From positions 1-64,000 of the forward strand of contig PMSX01000082.1 of NCBI GenBank assembly GCA_003167495.1: a stretch of DNA of 64,000 bases. Direction: 5' to 3'. Made by a program: the position numbers and the translations under genes. This document shows positions 7,947 through 16,410 of the stretch, one piece after another (position 1 is the first letter of the stretch; each line of letters begins with the position of its first letter). The stretch is from Bryobacterales bacterium (GTDB taxonomy: Bacteria; Acidobacteriota; Terriglobia; Bryobacterales; Bryobacteraceae). Under the pieces are notes generated by a model, which was not told where the DNA came from, ran no database searches, and saw only the letters and a program-made list of their open reading frames with translations.

Positions 7947-10900
7947 TTCTTACCCTTCGAGGTTCTAATTTGATCCGTTTTCTGATCGTCATTTCTGTCA
8001 CTGCCGTTATGCTGTTGGGCCAGGCTGGCCGCGGCACGGTACAAGGCACTGTCAAAGATGCCACTGGAGGCATTATTCGCGGAGCAAGCGTCACGCTCGC
8101 TAACGATGCCGGCACTGTGCAAACAGCAGCATCGGGAGCGGACGGAACGTACGTCTTCCGCAACGTCGCGCCAGGAAATTACACCATCAGCGCAACCTCA
8201 AAGGGCCTGCAGCAAGCCAACGCCACCATTGTCAGCGTCACGGCCTTACAAACAGCTTCAGCGAACCTCATACTCGTTCCAGCCCAACAAAAAGAAGTGG
8301 TCAACGTAAATGACACCGTCGCCAACACCGTCAACACCGACCCTGCCAACAATCAAAGCGCAATCGTGCTGAGCAAGGAAGATATAGACGCTCTGCCCGA
8401 CGATCCTGACGACCTGCAAGCCGACTTGCAAGCCCTCGCTGGACCTGCGGCGGGCCCCGGCGGCAGCCAGATCTACATTGATGGTTTCACCGGTGGCCGC
8501 TTACCTCCCAAGGAGTCCATTCGCGAGATCCGTATCAACTCCAACCCGTTCTCCGCTGAATTCGACAAACTCGGCTACGGCCGCATTCAAATTTTCACCA
8601 AACCCGGCTCCGATAAATTCCACGGCCAGGGTTACTACAACATCAGCGACGGTATTTGGAACTCCCGCAATCCCTTTCTCCCTGTCGCGCCGCCCTTCCG
8701 CACCCAACTGTTTGGCGGCAACGTCAGCGGCCCCATCACCAAAAAAGCCAGCTTCTTCGTAGATGTAGAACGGCGTCTGATTGACGACAACGGCATTGTC
8801 AACGCCACCATTCCCGTTGCCGGCTTCACCGGTACTTCGCTCGATCACAGCTATTACTCCACTCCGCAACGCCGCACCACCATTAGTCCCCGTGTGGATT
8901 ACGCGCTTGGTGCAAATCACACGCTCAGCTTCCGCTACAGCTACTTGGATAACGAAAGAGTGGTCACTGGTATTGGCGGCTACAGCCTGCCCCCAAGCAC
9001 AATAGGCGGCTTAGATTTTTCCAGCACTGGGTACACCTCGACGACTACCCAACACAGCTTTCAAGTTGTCGAAACGTCGGTCCTGAGTCCCGAGGCCGTG
9101 AACGAAACGCACGTCAATGTCGAACGCGACTACATCAACGAAGCTAGCCAGAGCACTGCCCCCAGCCTCATGGTGGCTCAGTCGTTCACCGCTGGCGGGT
9201 CTGGCTTTAGTGCCTCCGGTTACGCCAATACGTACGACCATGAAGACCAAGCCGAATTGCAGAACTATACCTCGCTCACGCTCGGCCCGCATACCGTGAA
9301 GTTCGGCGTCCGCGTGCGGACCGATGTGCTGGCGAATTCGAGTCCGAATAATTTCAACGGAACGTATTCATTCTTAGGCGGGACTTTCAATTACGCCCCA
9401 ATCGCTGGTCTCCCAGGAGCGGCGGGGCTAACCGTAAATAACGGCCAAGTCACGTTGTCCTCAATCCAGCAACTCCTCTTCACCGAGCAATTGCTCACGC
9501 TGAACCCGAACAACCTTCAAGGTTATGGCCCATCGAAATATTCGTTAGGCGCCGGGAATCCCTACATCAGCTTTTATCAAATGGACTTCGGTCCTTTCAT
9601 TCAAGACGATTGGCGCGTGCGGCCCAACCTCACCATGAGCTTTGGCCTGCGTTGGGAATCGCAAACGAACATTCCCGACCACAGCAGTTGGGCCCCGCGC
9701 TTTGGCTTTGCCTGGTCTCCCGGCGCGAAACCAAACAGCGCCAGCAGAGCGAAAACGGTTATCCGCGGAGGCTGGGGCATTTTCTACGACCGTTTTGCCA
9801 TCGCCAACGTCGAAAACGCCTATCGCTATTCCAGCAAGAATCCTATTCAAACCTTTAACGTCGATAACCCGGCGCTGCTCGACCCAAGTTTTTTCGCGGC
9901 GCAGGGACAGAATTTCTTCAATACGCCGCTACCGCTTGCCGATCTCACCGGCGCGAATTCTGGGGCGTTACAAAAATATCAAATCGATGGCAACTTGCAA
10001 CCGGACAGCCTGATGCAAACTGCTGTCGGCATAGAACGCCAACTATTCAGCCACACAACGCTAGCGGTCAATTTCGTCAACTCGCGCGGCAATCACGAAC
10101 TGCGCACAGTCGATATCAACGCCCCTATTGCCGCCGACGGCGAACTGCCACCTTTGCTGAACCCAACGGCTCCGGTAGTACGGCCATACGCTTACAACGG
10201 CGACATTTACGATTACCAATCGACCGGTACGTTTAAGCAGACTCAGTTAATGTTCAACGTGAACACGCAGGCTGGCCGCTGGCTCACGCTCTTTAGCCGC
10301 TATTCGTACAACAACGCGCATAGCGACACAGACGGTTTGGGTACCTTGCCTTCCGATCCCAATAATTTCGCGCAAGACTGGGGACGTTCATCGTTGGATA
10401 TCGCGAGCAACTTCTTCCTCGGCGGTTCGATCACCGCTAAGTGGGGTCTGCGCTTTTCGCCGTTCATCGTGGCGCACAGCGGCAGTCCCTACAACCTAAC
10501 CACGGGAACCGACCTTTATTTGGACAACGCAGAATTCTCCCGGCCGAGTTTCTACATCACCACGCCGCCCTCTAATCTGCCGGCGAAGGAATACCTGACT
10601 TTCTTGAATCCTACTCCCACCGTAGGCAGCCCGGAGGTTCCGCGCAACTTTCTCACCGGACCCGGCTTCCTCGGCGTCAATCTGCGCGTCAGCAAGACCT
10701 GGGGTTTCGGCACCACTAAATTCGCCGGCCCGTCTGGCGGTTCGCGCGGCGGAGGTGGCGGTGGCCGTGGAGGCGGCGGCTTCGGTGGTGGCGGCTTCGG
10801 CGGCGGACCGCGCGGCATGGGCGGTGGCGAATCCACTGAACATCGCTATAACCTGACCCTTTCGGTCAACGCACGCAATATTCTCAACCACGAGAATGTC

Positions 10901-11029
10901 AGTCCGCCCATCGGCGTCATGACGTCCCCTTACTTCATGGAAGCGACCGGAATTCAAGGTGGCTACGGCGCCGAAAGCACCTCGAGCAATCAGCGCCGCA
11001 TTGATCTGCAATTGCGCTTCGCCTTTTGA
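7943..11029 (+). CDS. TonB-dependent receptor, Oar-like, with carboxypeptidase-regulatory domain
   Basis: About 1028 residues. The GTG at 7943 overlaps the previous stop; a TTG at 7970 is an alternative that keeps the signal peptide (LIRFLIVISVTAVMLLGQ). Residues 30-110 are a carboxypeptidase-regulatory-like beta domain (GTVQGTVKDATGGIIRGASV). A plug domain follows (SIREIRINSNPFSAEFDKLGYG) and then a long outer-membrane barrel ending in an aromatic residue (LQLRFAF). A glycine-rich loop sits at about residues 930-965. Oar-like receptors are abundant in Acidobacteria and thought to import large nutrients; the ligand is unknown. An 85-bp palindromic repeat begins eight bases after the stop. Confidence 0.88.
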   Translation: MILTLRGSNLIRFLIVISVTAVMLLGQAGRGTVQGTVKDATGGIIRGASVTLANDAGTVQTAASGADGTYVFRNVAPGNYTISATSKGLQQANATIVSVTALQTASANLILVPAQQKEVVNVNDTVANTVNTDPANNQSAIVLSKEDIDALPDDPDDLQADLQALAGPAAGPGGSQIYIDGFTGGRLPPKESIREIRINSNPFSAEFDKLGYGRIQIFTKPGSDKFHGQGYYNISDGIWNSRNPFLPVAPPFRTQLFGGNVSGPITKKASFFVDVERRLIDDNGIVNATIPVAGFTGTSLDHSYYSTPQRRTTISPRVDYALGANHTLSFRYSYLDNERVVTGIGGYSLPPSTIGGLDFSSTGYTSTTTQHSFQVVETSVLSPEAVNETHVNVERDYINEASQSTAPSLMVAQSFTAGGSGFSASGYANTYDHEDQAELQNYTSLTLGPHTVKFGVRVRTDVLANSSPNNFNGTYSFLGGTFNYAPIAGLPGAAGLTVNNGQVTLSSIQQLLFTEQLLTLNPNNLQGYGPSKYSLGAGNPYISFYQMDFGPFIQDDWRVRPNLTMSFGLRWESQTNIPDHSSWAPRFGFAWSPGAKPNSASRAKTVIRGGWGIFYDRFAIANVENAYRYSSKNPIQTFNVDNPALLDPSFFAAQGQNFFNTPLPLADLTGANSGALQKYQIDGNLQPDSLMQTAVGIERQLFSHTTLAVNFVNSRGNHELRTVDINAPIAADGELPPLLNPTAPVVRPYAYNGDIYDYQSTGTFKQTQLMFNVNTQAGRWLTLFSRYSYNNAHSDTDGLGTLPSDPNNFAQDWGRSSLDIASNFFLGGSITAKWGLRFSPFIVAHSGSPYNLTTGTDLYLDNAEFSRPSFYITTPPSNLPAKEYLTFLNPTPTVGSPEVPRNFLTGPGFLGVNLRVSKTWGFGTTKFAGPSGGSRGGGGGGRGGGGFGGGGFGGGPRGMGGGESTEHRYNLTLSVNARNILNHENVSPPIGVMTSPYFMEATGIQGGYGAESTSSNQRRIDLQLRFAF

Positions 11030-11036
11030 ATCCCAA

Positions 11037-11121
11037 GCAAAGGGGACTGACATAGCGCCACGACATCAATCTGAGTTGCCCTCTCACACTTCTTAAGGCG
11101 CGTGCTGTCCGTCCCCTTTGC
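11037..11121. repeat. 85-bp palindromic interspersed element, copy 1
   Basis: Terminal inverted repeats of about 23 bases, starting GCAAAGGGGACTGACA and ending CTGTCCGTCCCCTTTGC, enclose a conserved core containing TTCTTAAGGCGCG. Two further copies lie at 11156-11240 and 15937-16021. The element would fold into a long hairpin and has no coding capacity, like REP or MITE elements. Compared with copies 2 and 3, about 20 bases of the shared left flank (ACGTCACTTCATCGCCAC) are missing here. Confidence 0.8.
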
Positions 11122-11155
11122 GCTTTGAATCCCCCACGTCACTTCATCGCCACAA

Positions 11156-11240
11156 GCAAATGGGGACTGACATAGCGCCACAACGTCAATCTGACTTGCC
11201 CTCTCACGCTTCTTAAGGCGCGTGCTGTCTGTCCCTTTGC
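11156..11240. repeat. 85-bp palindromic interspersed element, copy 2
   Basis: Same element as at 11037-11121, in the same orientation and only 34 bases downstream, so the two form a tandem pair between the receptor and the DUF1080 gene. The left flank (TTGAATCCCC then ACGTCACTTCATCGCCACAA) is shared with copy 3. Confidence 0.8.
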
Positions 11241-11295
11241 GCTCCGCGAACACCCGAAAATCCTCCACACCATACGCCTGTTGTACCTTACGAAT

Positions 11296-11964
11296 ATGAC
11301 AAAAGCTTTGGCTCTTCTTCTGCTTGCGAGCGCTATCGCCCCAGCCGCCCACAGCGCCTCGGAATGGAAGCAGCTTTTTAACGGCAAAAATCTCAACGGC
11401 TGGAAACATGTTGGCCCCGGCGGCATGACCGTCGAAAACGGACTCATTCAAACCCACGGCGGCATGGGCCTTCTCTATTGGGCCGACACCAAGCTCGGCG
11501 ATTGCGTAATCCGTGTCGTCTACAAAATGCGCGACGAAAATGACAATTCCGGCGTCTTTGTCCGCATCCCCATCGCCCCCACTGAACCTTGGATGCCTGT
11601 GAACTACGGCTATGAAGTGCAAATCGACAATCATCCGGAAACCAGCAACGAAGACGAATATCACGTCACCGGTACTCTTTACTCATTGACCAAACCCCTC
11701 GCCAAACCCGGCAAACCCGGCCCTCAGTGGAACACCATGGAGATTACGCTCGATGGGCCGCGCACCATTATCAAGCTGAACGACGTGAAAGTCACCGATT
11801 ACACCGAAGGCGAACCGGTACCCGACAAGAAATTCGATTTCGAGCCGCAACGCGGCCCGCGCCCCAATTACGGCTACATCGGCTTGCAGAACCATAGCGA
11901 TAACGACATCGTTTTTTTTAAGGAAGTCTCTGTGAGACCGCTGCGCTCCGCCGCTTCCAAGTGA
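11296..11964 (+). CDS. DUF1080 (3-keto-disaccharide hydrolase-like) secreted protein
   Basis: A 222-residue protein from the ATG at 11296. A signal peptide (MTKALALLLLASAIAPAAHS) precedes a single concanavalin-like DUF1080 domain: WKQLFNGKNLNGWKHV near residue 25, NSGVFVRIP near 90, GYEVQIDNH near 108 and YIGLQNHSD near the end. Members of this domain family include hydrolases of 3-keto-glycosides and proteins linked to glycan breakdown in Planctomycetes and Acidobacteria; the exact reaction is not evident here. Its stop overlaps the GTG start of the APC permease by four bases. Confidence 0.88.
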   Translation: MTKALALLLLASAIAPAAHSASEWKQLFNGKNLNGWKHVGPGGMTVENGLIQTHGGMGLLYWADTKLGDCVIRVVYKMRDENDNSGVFVRIPIAPTEPWMPVNYGYEVQIDNHPETSNEDEYHVTGTLYSLTKPLAKPGKPGPQWNTMEITLDGPRTIIKLNDVKVTDYTEGEPVPDKKFDFEPQRGPRPNYGYIGLQNHSDNDIVFFKEVSVRPLRSAASK

Positions 11965-13322
11965 ACGCGCCCCCCGCGGTTTCCTCTTCCAGCGCCGGCC
12001 TCAAGCGCGGCATGGGGTTCTTCCCCGCCCTCACCTCCAACATGTTGAACATGGTGGGGATCGGCGTGTTCACTACAATCCCCCTCATCTTAACGGCAAT
12101 GGGAGGACCGCAAGCCTTACTAGGCTGGATCTGCGGCGCGGTCATCGCGCTGGCCGATGGCTTGGTCTGGGCCGAGCTCGGCGCAGCCATGCCCGATACC
12201 GGCGGCTCCTACGAATATTTGCAGAAAGCCTTTGGCCCCGCTGGCTTCGGCCGTCTCATGGGCTTTCTTTTTCTCTGGCAGGTGATGCTCGGAGCCCCGT
12301 TGACGGCGGCTTCAGGCGGCGTGGGCTTCGCCAACTACGCGCATTACCTGTTCCCTTCCCTCAGCCCTATTGGTGGAACATTCGTCGCGATGGGTGTGTG
12401 CGCGGCGGCTACCTTTCTCCTGTATCGCGACATCAAATCCATTGGAACCATTTCCAACGTCTTGTGGGTTGGCCTCATTGTGGCCATGGGCATCATTCTG
12501 TGGGGTGGAGCTTGGCATTTCAATCCCAAAATAGCGTTCAGTTTCCCGGCGCATGCTTTCAAACCCTCCTGGGCATTCGCTAGCGGTTTAGGAGGCGCGG
12601 CGCTGCTAGCCATGTACGATTACAGCGGCTATTTCAACGTCTGCCTGATCGGCGGAGAAATTGAAAAACCAGTGCGCAACATCCCGCGCGTCGTGGTTCT
12701 TTCCATCGTGATTCTAGCTGTCCTCTATCTCGCCATGAGCTTTTCCATCATTGGCGTCGTGCCCTGGCAGCAGGCCATGCACTCTAACGCCATCGTGTCC
12801 GATTACATCGAGCATCTGTACGGCAAACATGCGGCCGCGCTCATGACCGTCCTTATTCTATGGGTCGGCTTCGCATCCGTATTTTGCGTCTTGTTGGGTT
12901 ATACGCGCGTGCCCTATGCCGCCGCTGTCGAAGGGCATTTTTTCGCGCCCTTTGGAAGGTTGCATCCCACCCGCAATTTCCCTTCGTTTTCGGTTCTGTT
13001 CTTCGGCGTGGCTTCAGTGGCAATGTGCTTCTTCCCACTCGACGTGCTGATCCAGGGACTACTCATGATCCAGATCGTGACCTGGTTCGCCGCGCAATGC
13101 GTCGGTGTCGTGCTCCTGCGGCGTGTGCACAAAGACAGACCATTTTCCATGCCCTTGTACCCCTTGCCCGTGCTCATCGCACTCGCCGGCTGGATTTTCA
13201 TTTTCGCCATGAGCGGCTGGCAATACATTGTGAGTTCACTGGCGCTCGTCGTCGTGGGAGTAGTCGCCTTTCGCATTTTCACCGCCCGTTCTGCCGACTC
13301 GGAAACTCGCCCGGGCGGCTAA
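11961..13322 (+). CDS. APC superfamily amino acid permease
   Basis: A 453-residue inner-membrane transporter with about 12 hydrophobic helices. The first helix carries the APC glycine motif (MVGIGVFTTIPLIL, residues 30-45), followed by MPDTGGSYEYLQKAFG near residue 78, both typical of the APC amino-acid/polyamine/organocation carriers. The GTG start overlaps the stop of the DUF1080 gene (GTGA), indicating translational coupling. The substrate cannot be read from the sequence; the coupling to a secreted glycan-related protein is unusual for an amino acid carrier. Confidence 0.87.
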   Translation: MNAPPAVSSSSAGLKRGMGFFPALTSNMLNMVGIGVFTTIPLILTAMGGPQALLGWICGAVIALADGLVWAELGAAMPDTGGSYEYLQKAFGPAGFGRLMGFLFLWQVMLGAPLTAASGGVGFANYAHYLFPSLSPIGGTFVAMGVCAAATFLLYRDIKSIGTISNVLWVGLIVAMGIILWGGAWHFNPKIAFSFPAHAFKPSWAFASGLGGAALLAMYDYSGYFNVCLIGGEIEKPVRNIPRVVVLSIVILAVLYLAMSFSIIGVVPWQQAMHSNAIVSDYIEHLYGKHAAALMTVLILWVGFASVFCVLLGYTRVPYAAAVEGHFFAPFGRLHPTRNFPSFSVLFFGVASVAMCFFPLDVLIQGLLMIQIVTWFAAQCVGVVLLRRVHKDRPFSMPLYPLPVLIALAGWIFIFAMSGWQYIVSSLALVVVGVVAFRIFTARSADSETRPGG

Positions 13323-13353
13323 CCGCTTGACCCGGATCGCGTCGAAAGGGCTG

Positions 13354-15805
13354 ATGCCAACTCATGAAGCGCGGGCTCTCCCCTTCTTCGATACCCTCCG
13401 TCACGATCTTCGCTACACCTTTCGAACACTCCGCCACAATCCAGGCTTCACAGCGTTTACCATTCTTATCATCGGCTTGGGTGTTGGCGCTAGTTCAACC
13501 ATCTTCAGCGTTGTCAATAGGCTTCTGATTCGCCCCGTGCCCTTCACGGATTCCCGGCGCTCGGTTTGGATCTACAATCTCGCGGACGACCGCATCTCAG
13601 AATGGAGTACCCAGGTAAGTCACTATCTCGATCTGCGCGAACAGAACAGGTCTTTCTCCGATCTCGCGGCCTACTACAAACACTTTCAGCCGGGCGACGC
13701 CAAGATCACCGGAGACGGCGTAACCGAGCGCTTCAACAGTCTCCAAGTCTCTCAAAACTTCTTTCCTTTTCTCGGCGTCCACCCGCTGGTGGGCCGAACC
13801 TTCACCGCAGACGAGTGTAAATGGAACGCTCCGCCGACAGCCTTGCTCAGTTATGGGTTGTGGAAACGGCGCTATGCGTCCGATCCGAACATTGTCGGCG
13901 GAACTATAACCCTGAACGACAGATCCGTCACCATCGTCGGTGTCACTCCCGAATCATTCGACTTCGGCAGCGTTTTCGCGCCCGGCAATAGAATTGATCT
14001 GTACCTCCCATTCCCGCTAACCGCCGAGACGGACCGCTTTGGTAACACGCTCGCTGTGATCGGACGTTTGAAGCCAGGCGTCACCATTCAAGGCGCCCGT
14101 GCCGAGTTCAGAGCACTCGCAGATCAGATCCAAAGGCAACATCCCGAGCGAAACTCGCTTCGGCCCATCTTGACAACGCTCGATGAACACGTGACGGGGC
14201 GTCTGCGACGCTCTCATTGTCCTGGCTTGGGCCGTAGCTATCGTGATGCTGATTGTCTGTGCGAACGTGGCCAACCTCCAATTGGCCCGCAGCGCCACCC
14301 GGCAAAAGGAAATGCCAATCCGCGTTGCCATCGGAGCCGGGCGACGTCGCTTGATTCGTCAAATGTTGACTGAGAGCATCGCGCTGTCCTGTTGCGGCGC
14401 CCTGCTCGGTATCTTCCTCGCCATCGCAGGCACCCGGCTGCTGGCAGGCCTGAACACCTTCAAAATCCCGCTGCTCTCAACAGTTCAGATGGACGCCGCT
14501 TCACTCGCCTTCTCCTTGCTGGTTGCGCTTATCACGGGTCTGCTTTTCGGTTTGGCGCCCGCGCTGCAGATTCCTTTTACTTCCGTTCACAATTCTCTGA
14601 AGGACAGCAGCCGCGCAGCCACCGGAACCATACGCCACGTCTGGATCAGAAGCACCTTGGTTGTTTCTGAAATCGTCTTCGCCTGTGTGCTGCTCGTCGG
14701 CGCAGGGCTGCTCTCGCGAAGCTTCCTGAACGTTTTGAGCATCGATCTTGGCTTTCAACCCGAACGTGCCGCCGCGCTGCGCGTCGATCCGGCCACCGAC
14801 TTCGCGTCTCAGTCTCAACGCGACACCTATTACAGTCAAGTTCTCGATCGTGTCAGATCCTTGTCGGGAATCCGTGCGGCAGGTTTGACAGATGTATTGC
14901 CGCTAGCGGGAGATCGCAGCTGGGCCGTTACCGCGCAAGGCAAATTTTTCCCTCGCGGCCAGTTTCCGGAGGGCTTTATTCGCATTGTCAGCGACGGTTA
15001 CCTCAAAGCCATGGGAATCCCTTTGCGGAGGGGACGCGGTTTCACGGAACGGGACAATCGCACTGGCGAACCCGTTGCCTTGGTAAACGAAACACTCGCC
15101 CGCACGCTATGGCCGGGCCAGGATGCCATTGGCCAAATCCTTATGGCCGAGGGCAGCCAACCTCCGGGCCGCCGCGTTGTGGGTGTGGTCGGCGATGTGC
15201 GCCACCGCGCTCCGGAACAGGATTCCGGCTGCGAGTTGTACATGCCAATTCTCCAAAGAGGTGAGTCCACCATCTACTTGATTGTTCGAACGGCACTCCC
15301 ACCTGCTGCGCTCGCCTCATCCGTCAGAGCGGCTCTACGCTCCATCGCGCCCGGCCTATCCAATAATGAATTCACAACAATACAGGAACTGGTCGACAAA
15401 TCCGTTTCGCCGCGTCGCTTCATCGTAGGCCTCCTCGGAGGATTCTCCACGTTCGCGCTCATTCTCGCCGCGCTAGGGATCTATGCCGTCATCTCCTACT
15501 CCGTCAGCCAGCGAACCACCGAGCTCGGGATTCGCATGGCGTTAGGCGCCACCGTGCAAAATCTACAGTCGCGAATCCTCCTTCAGACTCTCAGTCTCGC
15601 CGCAACGGGAATGATTCTTGGCAGCTGTGCTGCTTGGTTCCTCTCACGAGCATTGGGAGGTCTCCTCTTCGGCATAACGTCAAGCGACCCATCCACATTC
15701 CTAGGCGCGATGGGCATTCTCACAGTGGTCGCCTGTCTCGCCAGTTACTTGCCCGCCCTGCGCGTATCAAAAATCGAACCCATGGCCGCCCTCCGCGCCA
15801 CCTAG
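13354..15805 (+). pseudogene. ADOP-family ABC permease, interrupted by a frameshift
   Basis: Together the two frames encode a complete acidobacterial duplicated orphan permease (FtsX/MacB fold). The first half (from the ATG at 13354, AAGGG upstream) carries the N-terminal helix (FTAFTILIIGLGVGASSTIFS) and the extracytoplasmic MacB-PCD domain. At about 14209-14213, within the second membrane region, the reading frame changes: after GRLRR the expected ALIVLAWAVAIVMLIVC continues in another frame to 15805. One base too many or two too few explains it. The C-terminal FtsX domain and its LRVSKIEPMAALR end are intact. Either a recent pseudogene or a sequencing error. Confidence 0.85.
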
Positions 15806-15936
15806 TTTGCCGCATCAGGTTGGATGACGTTTTTTTGCGTTGCCGATTCCTGCGCGGTAAATAGCCCTTTCCCTCTCTCGACAAAACCGCAAACACCGGA
15901 AAGCTTTGGATCCCCAATGTCATTTCATCGCCACAA

Positions 15937-16021
15937 GCAATGGGGACTGACATAGCGCCCGACGCCAATCTGAGTTGTCCTCGCACACTTCTTAAAGGCG
16001 CGTGCTGTCTGTCCCCATTGC
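15937..16021. repeat. 85-bp palindromic interspersed element, copy 3
   Basis: Third copy of the element, with the same ends (GCAATGGGGACTGACA at left, CTGTCTGTCCCCATTGC at right) and the same left flank as copy 2. The padR stop codon (15992-15994) lies inside it, and the last residues of PadR (GTDSTRL) are encoded by the repeat. Confidence 0.8.
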
Positions 16022-16393
16022 GCTCTTCAAATTCCAACTGGGAGACATTACTTTCCCAAACACCCTCACAAACCCTTTGCCGTCCTCAACAAACTGCGCC
16101 AGTTCCGATGTCCGGCGCGCCCGTTCCGCCTCGAGCCTGTCCTTCCCCGCAACGGCAAGCGAATAGACCTTCTCCCGATGCAACTTGTCCATCTGACAAA
16201 ACTCCGCGTCGATCCACGCGACTCTCTCCATCCGCTGCAAAGCCGCACTCACCGTGTCTGGTCGTACCTCGAACCAGCGCCCCACCCTTCGTTCAACGCT
16301 ATGCTCAATGAGAAAACTATCCATCGGCTCAACGCTCAGTGTCGAGAGGATGAAAAACTCAAGCATGCCCTCATCGGCATTTGGTTTATTCAT
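15992..16393 (-). CDS. PadR family transcriptional regulator
   Basis: About 133 residues from the ATG at 16393. The winged-helix domain (LEFFILSTLSVEPMDSFLIE, then VRPDTVSAALQRMER and a wing around REKVYSLAVAGKDRLEAE) matches PadR-type repressors, which commonly sit beside ADOP permeases in Acidobacteria. It starts 18 bases after the stop of the permease on the same strand, so it is co-transcribed and probably controls that locus. The final residues (AMGTDSTRL) come from an inserted 85-bp repeat, so the native C-terminus was probably replaced. The helix after the wing is short compared with typical PadR proteins. Confidence 0.8.
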   Translation of the reverse strand: MNKPNADEGMLEFFILSTLSVEPMDSFLIEHSVERRVGRWFEVRPDTVSAALQRMERVAWIDAEFCQMDKLHREKVYSLAVAGKDRLEAERARRTSELAQFVEDGKGFVRVFGKVMSPSWNLKSAMGTDSTRL

Positions 16394-16410
16394 AAAAAAG
16401 ACCCCCGCCT

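Noticed and set aside
10990-11664. Minus-strand frame across the palindromic repeats
   Set aside because: Made of translated repeat copies (GTDSTRL repeats) and the antisense of the DUF1080 gene.
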